This document shows, in pieces, positions 1 to 8,801 of a stretch of DNA of 64,000 nucleotides (position 1 is its first letter; each line of letters starts with the position of its first letter). Below the pieces are notes generated by a model. It did no database searches, was not told where the DNA came from, and saw only the letters and a list, made by a program, of their open reading frames with translations. Origin of the DNA: Leptofilum sp041748655 (GTDB lineage: Bacteria; Chloroflexota; Anaerolineae; Promineifilales; Promineifilaceae). The stretch lies in contig JBGTCV010000024.1 of assembly GCA_041748655.1 (NCBI GenBank), positions 10,525 to 74,524 on the forward strand, written 5' to 3'. The position numbers and the translations under genes are program-made.

Positions 1-491
1 GCGCTGCCTTCATGTGAAAGCGTTAGTTCACCGCCAACGATTTCGCACAGATGGACCACGGCGATCATCGTATGCGGCCCGTTTTTGGCGCTGGCCTTAC
101 GGGTAAACACGCCCACAAATTGTTTAACGGCTACTTCCAAACCAGTTTCTTCGCGAACTTCTCTGATGGCCGCATCAACCGGTCTTTCGTTGGCCTCTAC
201 CCAGCCACAGGGCAAACACCAACCGCTGCCGTCCACCCGCTCCATCAACAAAATTTCACCCTTTTCGTTGAAAACGGCCGCATCCGCCCCAACCTTCGGC
301 GTGATGTAGCCAGTTTCCTCAGTAAACCGCTCCATCAACTTCGCACTGGGCAACTCAGTTAGCTGCGCAAAGTTTTCGGCAGCCAACTCCAACAACCGCT
401 CATACCGCTCCCGATCATACGAACCCGATGTGAAATGCAAACCGGTGCGGGCAAGTGCCTGAACTTCATTCAAAAGTGTAACAATATCCAT
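1..491 (-). CDS. Nudix hydrolase, ADP-ribose pyrophosphatase type (partial, C-terminus off the left edge)
   Basis: The reading frame starts at the ATG at 491 on the minus strand and runs off the window. The first ~60 residues form a helical N-terminal extension typical of the NUDIX_N/YjhB-type subfamily. Then follows a Nudix fold with an intact Nudix box (GWVEANERPVDAAIREVREE followed by TG): the G-x5-E-x7-REUxEExGU pattern is complete, so the divalent-metal site should work. The family cleaves nucleoside diphosphates linked to another moiety, often ADP-ribose or a sugar nucleotide; the substrate cannot be read from this fragment. A GAGG stretch about 7 nt before the ATG supports the start. 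The gene is followed on the same strand, upstream, by thyA after ~150 nt. Confidence 0.85.
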   Translation of the reverse strand, partial: MDIVTLLNEVQALARTGLHFTSGSYDRERYERLLELAAENFAQLTELPSAKLMERFTEETGYITPKVGADAAVFNEKGEILLMERVDGSGWCLPCGWVEANERPVDAAIREVREETGLEVAVKQFVGVFTRKASAKNGPHTMIAVVHLCEIVGGELTLSHEGS

Positions 492-640
492 TAAACTGCC
501 TCAGCCAGAATCCTTGCCCTTTGGCCAGAGGATCGAATTTCTTGCGTATAAGGGATGCTTCGGAGGACCTCAGCATGACAAATCAAAGACCAAATGCTAT
601 TCATAGCACCCATTAGACCAACACCCATAAACCAAAACTA

Positions 641-1435
641 TCACACGGCAATTGGGGCTTTGATTGTTGGGTGGGATTGGTAATTGACCAGTTCAAAATC
701 TTCGTAGCGGAAGGCGAACAGGTCGGTGATGTTTGGGTTGAGGCGCATTTGGGGCAGCGGAAACGGGTCGCGGGAAAGCTGCAATTTGGCCTGCTCCAGG
801 TGATTTAGGTAAAGGTGGGCATCCCCCAGGGTGTGAACAAAATCGCCGGGTTGGTAGCCCAACACCTGGGCCATCATCAGCGTCAGCAGGGCGTAGGAGG
901 CGATGTTGAAGGGGACGCCGAGGAAGATATCGGCACTGCGCTGGTAGAGCTGGCAGGAGAGTTTGCCCTCGGCGACGTAAAATTGAAACAAGAGGTGGCA
1001 GGGGGGCAGGGCCATCTGGTCTACTTCCGCCACGTTCCAGGCGGAGACGATGTGGCGACGGGAGTCGGGCTTGTGCTTAAGGCTGTGCAGCACCTGGGTG
1101 ATTTGGTCGATAGAACGGCCGTCTCCCCCATCCCACGAGCGCCACTGCGAGCCATACACCGGCCCCAGCTCCCCATTTTCGTCGGCCCACTCGTCCCAAA
1201 TCGTCACCTTGTTTTCATGCAGGTAGCGAATATTGGTTTCGCCGCGCAAAAACCAGAGCAGCTCGTGAATAATCGAGCGGAAGTGCAGCTTCTTGGTGGT
1301 GACTGCCGGAAAGCCGTCGGCCAGATTAAAGCGCATCTGGTAGCCAAACACGCTGATTGTGCCCACGCCCGTGCGATCTTCCTTGCGCACGCCATTGTCC
1401 TTTACATCTCTCATTAATTTCAGATATTGTTCCAT
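641..1435 (-). CDS. thyA: Thymidylate synthase ThyA
   Basis: This 264-residue protein has the same length as Escherichia coli ThyA. It methylates dUMP to dTMP using methylene-tetrahydrofolate, in the cytoplasm. The catalytic cysteine is Cys146 in the motif LPPCHLLFQF, exactly at the E. coli position. The arginine cluster around RTGVGT (phosphate binding), the RRHIVSAWN segment and the C-terminal ending PIAV are all present. The C-terminal hydrophobic residues normally close over the active site. No dihydrofolate reductase gene follows within the window. A GGAG about 11 nt upstream of the ATG fits a weak Shine-Dalgarno sequence. Confidence 0.97.
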   Translation of the reverse strand: MEQYLKLMRDVKDNGVRKEDRTGVGTISVFGYQMRFNLADGFPAVTTKKLHFRSIIHELLWFLRGETNIRYLHENKVTIWDEWADENGELGPVYGSQWRSWDGGDGRSIDQITQVLHSLKHKPDSRRHIVSAWNVAEVDQMALPPCHLLFQFYVAEGKLSCQLYQRSADIFLGVPFNIASYALLTLMMAQVLGYQPGDFVHTLGDAHLYLNHLEQAKLQLSRDPFPLPQMRLNPNITDLFAFRYEDFELVNYQSHPTIKAPIAV

Positions 1436-1607
1436 AAACAGGTTATCTCCAACCCAAAATAATTATTACAAAGGCACAAAGAAACAAAGATTTTTCCCTT
1501 CGTTTCTTCCTCCCTTCGTTCCTTTGTATTAAGCCAGAAAAATTCACAAGGCGAGTATAGCACAGGGGGAACGGCCGTTCCCGTAAATCTTCCGTTTAGA
1601 AAAAGTG

Positions 1608-1637
1608 TTGCGATTTTTTAGCCGCGTCGCGTACAAT
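1608..1637 (+). promoter_or_regulatory. Putative sigma70-type promoter of the STAND ATPase gene
   Basis: TTGCGA (1608-1613) and TACAAT (1632-1637) are separated by 18 nt. The -10 hexamer ends only 9 nt before the first likely ATG (1647), so the transcript would have little or no leader. This is read by eye and has no experimental support. Confidence 0.4.
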
Positions 1638-1646
1638 GCCTACCAA

Positions 1647-4600
1647 ATGACTATGACTGCTGAAACCATCAACCAGCGCAAATTGCGGCAAGCAATCGTC
1701 GAGGCATTTGACGAAAGCGAGTTAAAAACCCTCTGCTTTGATCTCAAGGTCGATTACGATACGCTGCCGTTGGGCAACAAGCTCGACAAAGCGCGTGGGC
1801 TGATCGCCCTTTGTATGCGGGACAAACGGGTAGACGAATTAATCTCGCTATGCGAATCTTCTCGGCCCCGGATTGATTGGCGCGGCATGATGACAACGGC
1901 CGTTTCCTCCGAATCCCCTCCCTTCATGGGCCTCAAATATTTCGACGCCGATCATGCCGACCTCTTCTTTGGCCGCGAAACGCTCACCGCCGAACTGTCC
2001 GACCACCTGCAAAACAACAATTTTCTGGCCGTGGTGGGCGCTTCCGGCAGCGGCAAATCGTCGCTGGTCCGCGCCGGGCTGGTTCCGACGCTGCAAAAAG
2101 CCCAGCCAGGCCTCAAAATCCACATCTTCACCCCCACGGATCATCCGCTGGAAGCGCTGGCCACTGCGCTGACGCGCCACACCGATTCCATCGGCGTGAC
2201 GGCCAAATTTATCGACGCCATGGCCAGCGACCCGCGCAGCCTGCACCTGGCGGCACGGCGATTGGTGCAGGCTGATGAGCAGCTGCTGCTGGTGATTGAC
2301 CAGTTTGAGGAGCTGTTTACCCTGTGCCGGTCAGAAGCCGAACGGCAGGCGTTTGTGGAGAATCTGGTAACGGCCGTTTCCAATCCCAACAACGAAGCTG
2401 CCAGCCGCCCCACCCGCGCCGTCATCGCCCTGCGCGCCGACTTTTACCACCACTGCGCCCAATACGACGCCCTGCGCAGCCTGCTGGAAACGCAGCAGCG
2501 CTACATCGGAGCCATGAACCCCACCGAGCTGCGCCGGGCCATCGAGCTGCCCGCCCAGCAAAACGGCCTCACCTTCGAGGACGGCCTGGTCGATTTGCTC
2601 CTGCGCGACGTAGGCGCCACCGGCGAGCAAACGCCAGAACCGGGCGCGCTGCCCCTGCTCTCCCACGCCCTGCTGGAAACGTGGCGGCGGCGCGAGGGGA
2701 ACACGCTCACCTTCAGCGGCTACAGCGATGCGGGCGGCGTGCAGGGGGCGATTGCCAAAACGGCCGAATCCGTCTTCAGCCAAAAGCTCACGCCCCCGCA
2801 GCAAACCATCGCCCGCAGCATCTTCCTGCGGCTCACGGAGCTGGGCGAAGGCACCCAGGACACCCGCCGCCGTGCCCTCATCAGCGAACTGCTGCCCGCC
2901 AACGGTGCCGGCGACGAGGCGCAAATCGTGCTCAATCTGCTGTCTGCGGCCCGACTGGTGACAACCGACGAAGAATCCGCCGAAGTGACCCACGAAGCGC
3001 TCATCCGCGAATGGCCCACGCTGCGCCGCTGGCTCAATGACAACCGTGACGGCCTGCGACTGCATCGTCACCTCACCGAATCGACGCAGGCGTGGCAGCA
3101 GCTTAACCGCGATTCGGGCGAACTGTATCGCGGTGCCCGGCTGGAACAGGCGCAGGAATGGGCCGCGCAGCACGACGATGAGCTAAATGATCTGGAGCGG
3201 GAATTTTTAAGCCACAGCCTGGCCGCACAGCAGCGGGAAATTGAAGAGGTTCAATCTCGCCAGCAGCGGGAGCTGACCCAGGCGCAACAGTTGGCCAGCG
3301 CCCAAACCCAGGCCGCCCGTCGTGCCCGCAATTTTAACATTGCGCTGGTGGCGATTTTGCTGCTGGTCATTGGCACGGCGGCGGCCATCGTCAATGCCCA
3401 GCGCTCGCAGGAAGAGCGGGATTTGTTGGTAGCGGTAACCACGGTAACGGTGCTTGAGGCCAGAGAAACGGCCGTTGCTGCCGACCAGTTAGCCATCGAA
3501 AGCACAACCGATGCTTTCGCTTTCGCCACGGTCAACGCCCAGGCCACCAGCGACATTGCCGCCAACGCCACGCGGTCCGCCGCCAGTGCCGCCACGGCAA
3601 CGGCCGTTCTGCTCGATTCAGACGCCGATAGAGACGGTTTAACCTTCGCGCAGGAATTGGCCATCGGCACCGACCCCGAAGACCCAGATACCGACAAGGA
3701 TGGGCTGCTGGATGGCGTGGAGGTTTTGCTAGGCACTGACCCGCTCAATGCAGACACAGATAGCGACGGCCGTTTGGACGGTGATGATTTGGTGCCGTTA
3801 CGGCCGTTTATCGTGGCCGACAACATCATCGATCTACAACTGATCGCCACGCTGTCAGGTGAAAATGAGGAGCCGTTCAGCCCCCAACAGCTGACCATCT
3901 CCGCCAACAACCGGTTTGTAGCGGCCGGGCGTTCTGCCGAAAACGAGATGACGTCACTCTATCTCTGGCACCTGGCGGAAGGGCAGCTGTTCGTTCCGCC
4001 CCAGGAAGCGGCCGTGGCCAACGAAGTCGCAGCAATTGGCTTTAATCTCAACCGGCAGCAGGTAGTGATGGTCGCGGGCAGCAGCGTCATTCGCTGGCAG
4101 CTCGACGAAGTCGGGCAGACCTTGACGCTGCAAAACAGAAATTCAGCGTCAGGAGTAAGCACCATTTGCAGCGCCGCCATCAGCCCAGACGGAACCACCG
4201 TCCTTTTCGGGGGACGCGCTGTCTGGCGCTACTATCTCATTCGGGACGAAGCGTTACAGCAGATCGAAGGGGAGTCGCAAAATTACAACACCAACGCCTG
4301 CAACACAAAATCTATCTTTTCTTACGACGGCACCTATTTTGGCCGGATAGAAGACGAAGGTCAGAATGAGTCGGTTTTTGTGGGCGAGGTGATCAGGCGC
4401 AGTTTTGGACGGCCGTTTAACAAAAGCGTCTCCGGCACCATTGATATGGCCCTGTCACCCGATGGCAATATTTTGGTTTTGGGGTTTGAAAACGGCCGTG
4501 TCGAACTCTACGATTACAGCGAACGGCGCGGTGGCCCCCCACTCATCTACCCCCTTGAAGCCCACCCCAGCAACGCCAACGCTCTGTTCTCTCCGGATGG

Positions 4601-4799
4601 CACCATCCTGGCCACCAGCAGCCCGCAAGACAGCACCGTGCGGCTGTGGCGGGTCGAAGATGGCGAGCCGTTGCTGGAACTGCACGCCGAGGCCGATGGC
4701 GTCACCTCCTTGATTTTCTCACAGGATGGCCATTACCTGCTCTTTGGCACCACCGCCGGGGAAGTGCATGTTTACGGCGTGCCAGAGGTTGAGCGCTGA
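1647..4799 (+). CDS. Death-fold (EAD)-STAND NTPase with TM helix, calcium-binding repeats and WD40 propeller
   Basis: I chose the ATG at 1647 (a second ATG is at 1653); the open frame extends to a GTG at 1605. Counted from that GTG, residues ~25-90 form a small helical effector-associated domain (EAD7-like; LRQAIVEAFDESELKTLCFD). Next comes an nSTAND1-type NTPase with Walker A GASGSGKS (145-152) and Walker B LLLVIDQFEEL (227-237). Residues ~576-597 are one transmembrane helix. Residues ~670-725 hold DxDxDG calcium-binding repeats of the thrombospondin type 3 kind (DADRDG, DTDKDG, DTDSDG). The C-terminus (~740-1064) is a WD40-like propeller (TVRLWR). Proteins of this architecture are proposed conflict or programmed-death regulators: ligand sensing through the propeller, oligomerisation through STAND, and recruitment of an effector through the EAD. 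It neighbours a restriction operon, which fits defence. The effector partner is not visible. Confidence 0.85.
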   Translation: MTMTAETINQRKLRQAIVEAFDESELKTLCFDLKVDYDTLPLGNKLDKARGLIALCMRDKRVDELISLCESSRPRIDWRGMMTTAVSSESPPFMGLKYFDADHADLFFGRETLTAELSDHLQNNNFLAVVGASGSGKSSLVRAGLVPTLQKAQPGLKIHIFTPTDHPLEALATALTRHTDSIGVTAKFIDAMASDPRSLHLAARRLVQADEQLLLVIDQFEELFTLCRSEAERQAFVENLVTAVSNPNNEAASRPTRAVIALRADFYHHCAQYDALRSLLETQQRYIGAMNPTELRRAIELPAQQNGLTFEDGLVDLLLRDVGATGEQTPEPGALPLLSHALLETWRRREGNTLTFSGYSDAGGVQGAIAKTAESVFSQKLTPPQQTIARSIFLRLTELGEGTQDTRRRALISELLPANGAGDEAQIVLNLLSAARLVTTDEESAEVTHEALIREWPTLRRWLNDNRDGLRLHRHLTESTQAWQQLNRDSGELYRGARLEQAQEWAAQHDDELNDLEREFLSHSLAAQQREIEEVQSRQQRELTQAQQLASAQTQAARRARNFNIALVAILLLVIGTAAAIVNAQRSQEERDLLVAVTTVTVLEARETAVAADQLAIESTTDAFAFATVNAQATSDIAANATRSAASAATATAVLLDSDADRDGLTFAQELAIGTDPEDPDTDKDGLLDGVEVLLGTDPLNADTDSDGRLDGDDLVPLRPFIVADNIIDLQLIATLSGENEEPFSPQQLTISANNRFVAAGRSAENEMTSLYLWHLAEGQLFVPPQEAAVANEVAAIGFNLNRQQVVMVAGSSVIRWQLDEVGQTLTLQNRNSASGVSTICSAAISPDGTTVLFGGRAVWRYYLIRDEALQQIEGESQNYNTNACNTKSIFSYDGTYFGRIEDEGQNESVFVGEVIRRSFGRPFNKSVSGTIDMALSPDGNILVLGFENGRVELYDYSERRGGPPLIYPLEAHPSNANALFSPDGTILATSSPQDSTVRLWRVEDGEPLLELHAEADGVTSLIFSQDGHYLLFGTTAGEVHVYGVPEVER

Positions 4800-4807
4800 T
4801 CGCAATA

Positions 4808-4840
4808 ATTTTCCCGGAAACTCGAAGTTTCCGGGAAAAT
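4808..4840. terminator. Perfect 15-bp inverted repeat between STAND gene and sufE
   Basis: ATTTTCCCGGAAACT (4808-4822) pairs perfectly with 4826-4840 across a 3-nt loop. It lies 9 nt after the STAND stop codon. Terminal A/T runs in the arms could give a U-run in either direction, so it can act as a bidirectional intrinsic terminator. Confidence 0.65.
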
Positions 4841-4864
4841 CCTGAGGTGTGTTAAAATTCCCCT

Positions 4865-5284
4865 ATGAGCAATTTACCCCAACGACTAGAAGAAATTGTT
4901 GAAGATTTCAGCCTGTGCGTCGGTCAGGAGAAGCTGGAATATTTACTGGAATTTGCCGAAAAGCTGCCCCCACTGCCCGATTGGGTCGATACCAGCGAGG
5001 CAAATATGGATCAGGTACACGAATGTGTGTCGCCGGTTTTCATTTATCCAGAGTGGAAAGAGGGCAAAATCTTTTACCATTTCGACATCCCAGAAGAAGC
5101 CCCCACCGTGCGCGGCTACGCTTCGCTGCTGCAAGAAGGCATCGGCTGGACCACGCCGGAAGAGATCGAAAAAATTCCGCTGGAATTTTACCTGGAAATG
5201 GGTTTACAAGAGGTGTTGACAGGGCAGCGGTTGAATGGGGTAACGGCCGTACTGGCCCACATGAAGACGCTCAGTAAACAGTAA
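4865..5284 (+). CDS. sufE: SufE-like sulfur acceptor protein
   Basis: The 139-residue protein matches the SufE/CsdE family over its full length: an N-terminal helix (LEEIVEDF), the KLPPLPDW segment, the conserved Cys54 in the loop VHECVSPVF, the VRGYASLL helix and the C-terminal SNG-like segment RLNGVTAV. SufE takes persulfide sulfur from the cysteine desulfurase SufS on this cysteine and passes it to the Fe-S scaffold. No sufS or sufBCD is nearby. A TAAAAT box (4853-4858) ends only 6 nt before the ATG, suggesting a leaderless mRNA. The stop codon lies 38 nt before the hsdR start, so it may head the restriction operon by accident of position. Confidence 0.88.
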   Translation: MSNLPQRLEEIVEDFSLCVGQEKLEYLLEFAEKLPPLPDWVDTSEANMDQVHECVSPVFIYPEWKEGKIFYHFDIPEEAPTVRGYASLLQEGIGWTTPEEIEKIPLEFYLEMGLQEVLTGQRLNGVTAVLAHMKTLSKQ

Positions 5285-5322
5285 TCCGCAAACGGTTGGC
5301 CAGAAATACCCAAAGGATTCTC

Positions 5323-8064
5323 TTGACGCCAGAGCAACAAGCCCGCCAACAAATTGATCAACTCCTGATCGCCGCCGGTTGGGCCGTGCAGGATCGTGAC
5401 GCCATGAACCTGTTCGACCCCGCCCAACCGGGTGTGGCCGTGCGCGAAGCCCACCTCAAGACTGGCTTTGCCGACTATCTGCTCTTCGTCGAGGGCCGGG
5501 CACTGGGCGTGGTGGAAGCCAAGAGAGTGGGCGTACCGCTCAGCGGTGTGGAGGCCCAATCGGCGCGCTATGCCGTGGGGCTGCGTCCCCCGATGCGCGC
5601 CTGGCTGGACCGGCAGCCCCTCCCCTTCCGCTACGAATCAACCGGCGTGGAAACCTTTTTCACCAACGGCCTGGACCCCGACCCGCGCGCCCGGCGCGTT
5701 TTTGCCTTTCACCAGCCGGAGACGCTGCGTGACTGGGTGCAGCAGCCAGACACACTGCGCGGCCGTTTACGTACCATGCCCCCTATGATTAATGACAAAC
5801 TGTGGGGACCACAGGTCCAAGCAATCAATAACCTGGAGCAGTCGCTGGCGCAGGACAAACCGCGTGCCCTGGTGCAGATGGCTACAGGAAGTGGCAAGAC
5901 GTTTACGGCCGTTAACTTCATTTACCGGCTCATTTCCCAGGCCGGTGCCAAACGGGTGCTCTTTCTGGTGGACCGCAATAACCTAGGCAAGCAGGCCAAC
6001 AACGAATTTGCCCAGTTTGAGACGCCGGATGACGGCCGTAAATTTTCCGAGCTTTACAACATTCGCCACCTGACCAACAACGCGATGGACATCGAGCGCG
6101 ACGTCAACCGCGTCTACATCAGCACCATCCAGCGGCTGTACGCCATGCTCAAGGATGAAGAGTTGGACCCGGAAATAGAAGAACGCTCCATGTACGAACT
6201 GTTGGACGATTTGGCAAATCGTCCCCGCGATTTACCAAATCGCGCTACGGTATCTTTTAGTGAAAGCAAGCTGCCCATCGAATTTTTCGACTTCATCGTC
6301 ATCGACGAATGCCACCGCTCCATCTACACCGTCTGGAAGCAGGTGCTGGACTATTTCGACGCCCACCTCATCGGCCTGACCGCCACCCCTGGTAAACAAA
6401 CTATCGGCTTTTTCAACCAGAATCTGGTGATGGAGTACACCCACGACCACGCCGTGGCCGACGGCATCAACGTCGGCGGCGAGGTGTACCGCATCCTCAC
6501 CCGCATTTCCGACCAGGGCAGCACGGTGGAAGCGGGGCGCTGGGTGGGCAAGATGGACAAGCTCACCCGCGAGCAGTGGCAGGAAAAGCTGGATGAGGAG
6601 CTGACCTACGCGCCACAGCAGCTGGATCGGGACGTGGTCAGCGAAAGCCAGATGCGCACCATCATTCGCCACTTTCGCGACGTGCTTTTTACCGAACTGT
6701 TCCCCGAACGGGCCGACCGGGTGGTGCCCAAGACGCTCATCTTTGCCAAAGACGACAACCACGCCGAGAACATCGTGCGCCTGGTGCGGGAGGAGTTCGG
6801 CAAGGGCAACGACTTTTGCCAGAAGATCACCTATCGCGCCAGCCGCAACCCGGAAGATATTTTGCAGGATTTCCGCAACAGCTACCATCCGCGCATCGCT
6901 GTGACGGTAGACATGATCGCCACCGGCACCGACGTGCGGGCCATCGAGATTTTGCTCTTCATGCGCCAGGTGCGCTCGCGCGGCTACTTTGAGCAGATGC
7001 GCGGCCGAGGCACGCGGATCATCCAGCCGGACGAACTGCAAGCGGTCACGGCCGACGCCCGGCACAAGACCCATTTTGTCCTCATCGACGCCGTGGGATT
7101 GACGGAAGCGGAGATGATTGAGCCACCCCGCGTGGAGGAGCGCAAGCCCACGGTGCCCTTCGATAAGCTGTTGGAAGCCATCGCCTACGGGCAGTGTGAC
7201 GCCGAGACGGTGGCCTCGCTGGCCAACCGGCTGGCGCGCTTGCAGCATCGCCTGACGCCGGATGATGAACAGCTCATCGCCGATTACAGCGACGGCGGCA
7301 CGCTGCCGGACCTGATTCACCCTCTGCTGGATGCGTTGAGCGATTTGGCAAATCGCTCTACAGCCTGGGAAGCAACCGAACCGTTGCGCAGCAATGCCAA
7401 CTTGCGACAAGCGCTCATTGAAATTCACCGGCGGGCCGAGATTGTGATCGACACGGTGAGCCTGGACGTGGTGAAGGAAGCGGGTTTCGACAGCGACGCC
7501 AGCGACCGGCTGCGGCGCATGGTCAGCGACTTCCAGCAGTTTATTGCCGACAACAAAGATGAGATTACGGCGCTGCAAATTTTGTACAACCAGCCGTACG
7601 GCGCGCGCGGGCTGACGCGGCAGCAGCTCCAGGAATTGGCCCAGGCGCTGCAGCGGCCGCCGCATCTGTGGACAGAAGCGAAGCTGTGGGCGGCGTACGC
7701 CCAGTTGGACAAGGACAAGGTGCGCGGCGTGAACACGCAGCGGGTGCTGACCGACCTGATTGCCCTGGTACGCCATGCCCTGCAGCCAGACGGCGAACTG
7801 GCCCCCTACCCGGCCCAGGTGCAGGCCCGTTACCAGGCGTGGCTGGCGGCGCAGGAGCAGGCGGGCAAGCAGTTCAGCGCGGAACAGCGCTGGTGGCTGG
7901 ACAAGATCGCCGGGTATATTGGCCTCAATTTGCAAATCACGCCGCAGGATTTTGAGATTGACGGCGAGTTTGTGAACAAGGGCGGCCGTTGGGGGGCGAT
8001 GGATGCGCTGGGCGCGGAGTGGCAGCAGCTGCTGGACGAGATGAACCAGGACCTACTCGTGTAG
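5323..8064 (+). CDS. hsdR: Type I restriction enzyme subunit R (HsdR)
   Basis: Start: TTG at 5323 has an AAAGGA Shine-Dalgarno 5 nt upstream and begins at the conserved LTPEQQAR segment; a TTG at 5296 in the same frame is the alternative. The protein has an N-terminal nuclease domain (GFADYLLF...VVEAKR), a superfamily 2 translocase with Walker A ATGSGKT (~residue 187), DECH box (~328), GLTATP motif III and the ATGTDVR...MRGRGTR motifs V-VI, then the C-terminal helical domain that docks on HsdM. It translocates DNA and cleaves it away from the recognition site. Two palindromic repeat insertions (6206-6243, 7338-7358) lie in frame and encode DDLANRPRDLPNRA and LSDLANRST; the first falls in the variable loop just before the DECH box. 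Both catalytic cores look intact. Confidence 0.95.
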   Translation: MTPEQQARQQIDQLLIAAGWAVQDRDAMNLFDPAQPGVAVREAHLKTGFADYLLFVEGRALGVVEAKRVGVPLSGVEAQSARYAVGLRPPMRAWLDRQPLPFRYESTGVETFFTNGLDPDPRARRVFAFHQPETLRDWVQQPDTLRGRLRTMPPMINDKLWGPQVQAINNLEQSLAQDKPRALVQMATGSGKTFTAVNFIYRLISQAGAKRVLFLVDRNNLGKQANNEFAQFETPDDGRKFSELYNIRHLTNNAMDIERDVNRVYISTIQRLYAMLKDEELDPEIEERSMYELLDDLANRPRDLPNRATVSFSESKLPIEFFDFIVIDECHRSIYTVWKQVLDYFDAHLIGLTATPGKQTIGFFNQNLVMEYTHDHAVADGINVGGEVYRILTRISDQGSTVEAGRWVGKMDKLTREQWQEKLDEELTYAPQQLDRDVVSESQMRTIIRHFRDVLFTELFPERADRVVPKTLIFAKDDNHAENIVRLVREEFGKGNDFCQKITYRASRNPEDILQDFRNSYHPRIAVTVDMIATGTDVRAIEILLFMRQVRSRGYFEQMRGRGTRIIQPDELQAVTADARHKTHFVLIDAVGLTEAEMIEPPRVEERKPTVPFDKLLEAIAYGQCDAETVASLANRLARLQHRLTPDDEQLIADYSDGGTLPDLIHPLLDALSDLANRSTAWEATEPLRSNANLRQALIEIHRRAEIVIDTVSLDVVKEAGFDSDASDRLRRMVSDFQQFIADNKDEITALQILYNQPYGARGLTRQQLQELAQALQRPPHLWTEAKLWAAYAQLDKDKVRGVNTQRVLTDLIALVRHALQPDGELAPYPAQVQARYQAWLAAQEQAGKQFSAEQRWWLDKIAGYIGLNLQITPQDFEIDGEFVNKGGRWGAMDALGAEWQQLLDEMNQDLLV
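6206..6243. repeat. REP-like palindrome pair inside hsdR
   Basis: ACGATTTGGCAAATCGT (6206-6222) is followed after 4 nt by GCGATTTACCAAATCGC (6227-6243), an oppositely oriented variant. Together they form a head-to-head pair like a BIME. The insertion keeps the hsdR frame. Confidence 0.85.
7334..7363. repeat. REP-like palindrome inside hsdR, copy identical over 30 nt to one in hsdS
   Basis: A 21-nt palindrome (7338-7358, core GCGATTTGGCAAATCGC) with flanks CGTT and TACAG. The whole 30 nt is identical to 8857-8886 at the start of hsdS. It is read in hsdR as LSDLANRST. Confidence 0.88.
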
Positions 8065-8104
8065 CGCGATTTGGTAAATCGCGTTTATGGTAAATCGCGT
8101 TTAT
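8065..8104. repeat. REP-like palindrome with 16-bp tandem duplication after the hsdR stop
   Basis: CGCGATTTGGTAAATCGCG (8065-8083) starts directly after the hsdR TAG. The 16-nt unit GGTAAATCGCGTTTAT (8073-8088) is then repeated exactly at 8089-8104, which truncates a second palindrome. Confidence 0.8.
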
Positions 8105-8107
8105 GAG

Positions 8108-8132
8108 GAGCGATTTAGCAAATCGCTCTACA
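8108..8132. repeat. REP-like palindrome immediately upstream of the RAYT gene
   Basis: A palindrome with 9-bp arms GAGCGATTT / AAATCGCTC (8108-8128) around AGC, followed by the family's typical TACA flank. It ends about 7 nt before the RAYT ATG at 8139 and occupies the position of its ribosome binding site. Confidence 0.82.
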
Positions 8133-8138
8133 AAGATT

Positions 8139-8798
8139 ATGAGTCAATACGATTTCAAGCCAGACTACGAACGCAATTTGCCCCATATACAACCGCCGGG
8201 CGCAACATTATTCGTTACGATTCGCCTGGCCGGTTCCATTCCCAGGATTGTGTTGGAACAATTCAAGCAAGAGGTGGAAGAACGGGAATTGTCAATCCGG
8301 CAAACGGCCGTTCCTCTCCACCACCCACACCTCATCTACCAGGAACAAAAGCGTCACTTTGGGCGGGTAGATGAATATCTGGACAAGGCCACCAGCGGTC
8401 CGCATTGGCTGCGTCAGCCTGAAATTGCGGAAATCCTGGTGGAAGCGCTGCACTTTCGTGATGGAATTGTTTATGACCTGGATGTTTTTTCCGTGATGTC
8501 TAATCATGCCCATGTACTGTTTCGGCCGTTGGAAAAGGAGGACGGCACGTACCATGCCTTGCAAACCATCATGCACTCACTGAAGCGGCATACGGCGCGG
8601 CAGGCCAACAAAGTTTTGGGGCGAGAAGGTGCATTTTGGCAGCATGAGAGCTATGATCACGTCGTACGCGACCGACAAGAATGGGAACGGATTGTGGCTT
8701 ATGTGCTCAACAATCCGGTGAAGGCTGGGCTGGTCGAAAAATGGGAAGATTGGCCCTGGACTTTCCTTAAAGATGCGTCGGACCCACGGAAAGGATGA
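8139..8798 (+). CDS. REP-associated tyrosine transposase (RAYT, HUH/Y1 family)
   Basis: The 219-residue protein starts at ATG 8139; an in-frame ATG at 8103 would add a peptide encoded by the palindromic repeat itself (RSDLANRST) and is less likely. It is a Y1 transposase-like protein: the metal-binding HUH motif is HAH in VMSNHAHVLFRP (~residue 122), and the catalytic tyrosine is in HESYDHVVRD (~171), followed by the family-typical VLNNPVKAGLV and DWPWT. RAYTs are single-copy, domesticated relatives of IS200/IS605 transposases that nick and spread short REP palindromes in trans. Here the matching palindromes lie upstream, in hsdR, and downstream, in hsdS. The stop codon nearly touches the hsdS start (TGATGAATG), so it is co-transcribed with the restriction genes. 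Confidence 0.9.
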   Translation: MSQYDFKPDYERNLPHIQPPGATLFVTIRLAGSIPRIVLEQFKQEVEERELSIRQTAVPLHHPHLIYQEQKRHFGRVDEYLDKATSGPHWLRQPEIAEILVEALHFRDGIVYDLDVFSVMSNHAHVLFRPLEKEDGTYHALQTIMHSLKRHTARQANKVLGREGAFWQHESYDHVVRDRQEWERIVAYVLNNPVKAGLVEKWEDWPWTFLKDASDPRKG

Positions 8799-8801
8799 TG
8801 A

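Noticed and set aside
815..1417. 200-codon open frame opposite thyA
   Set aside because: thyA on the minus strand is complete and unambiguous.
6232..7935. Long antisense open frame across hsdR
   Set aside because: Shadow of a GC-biased coding strand; hsdR has all its motifs in the sense frame.
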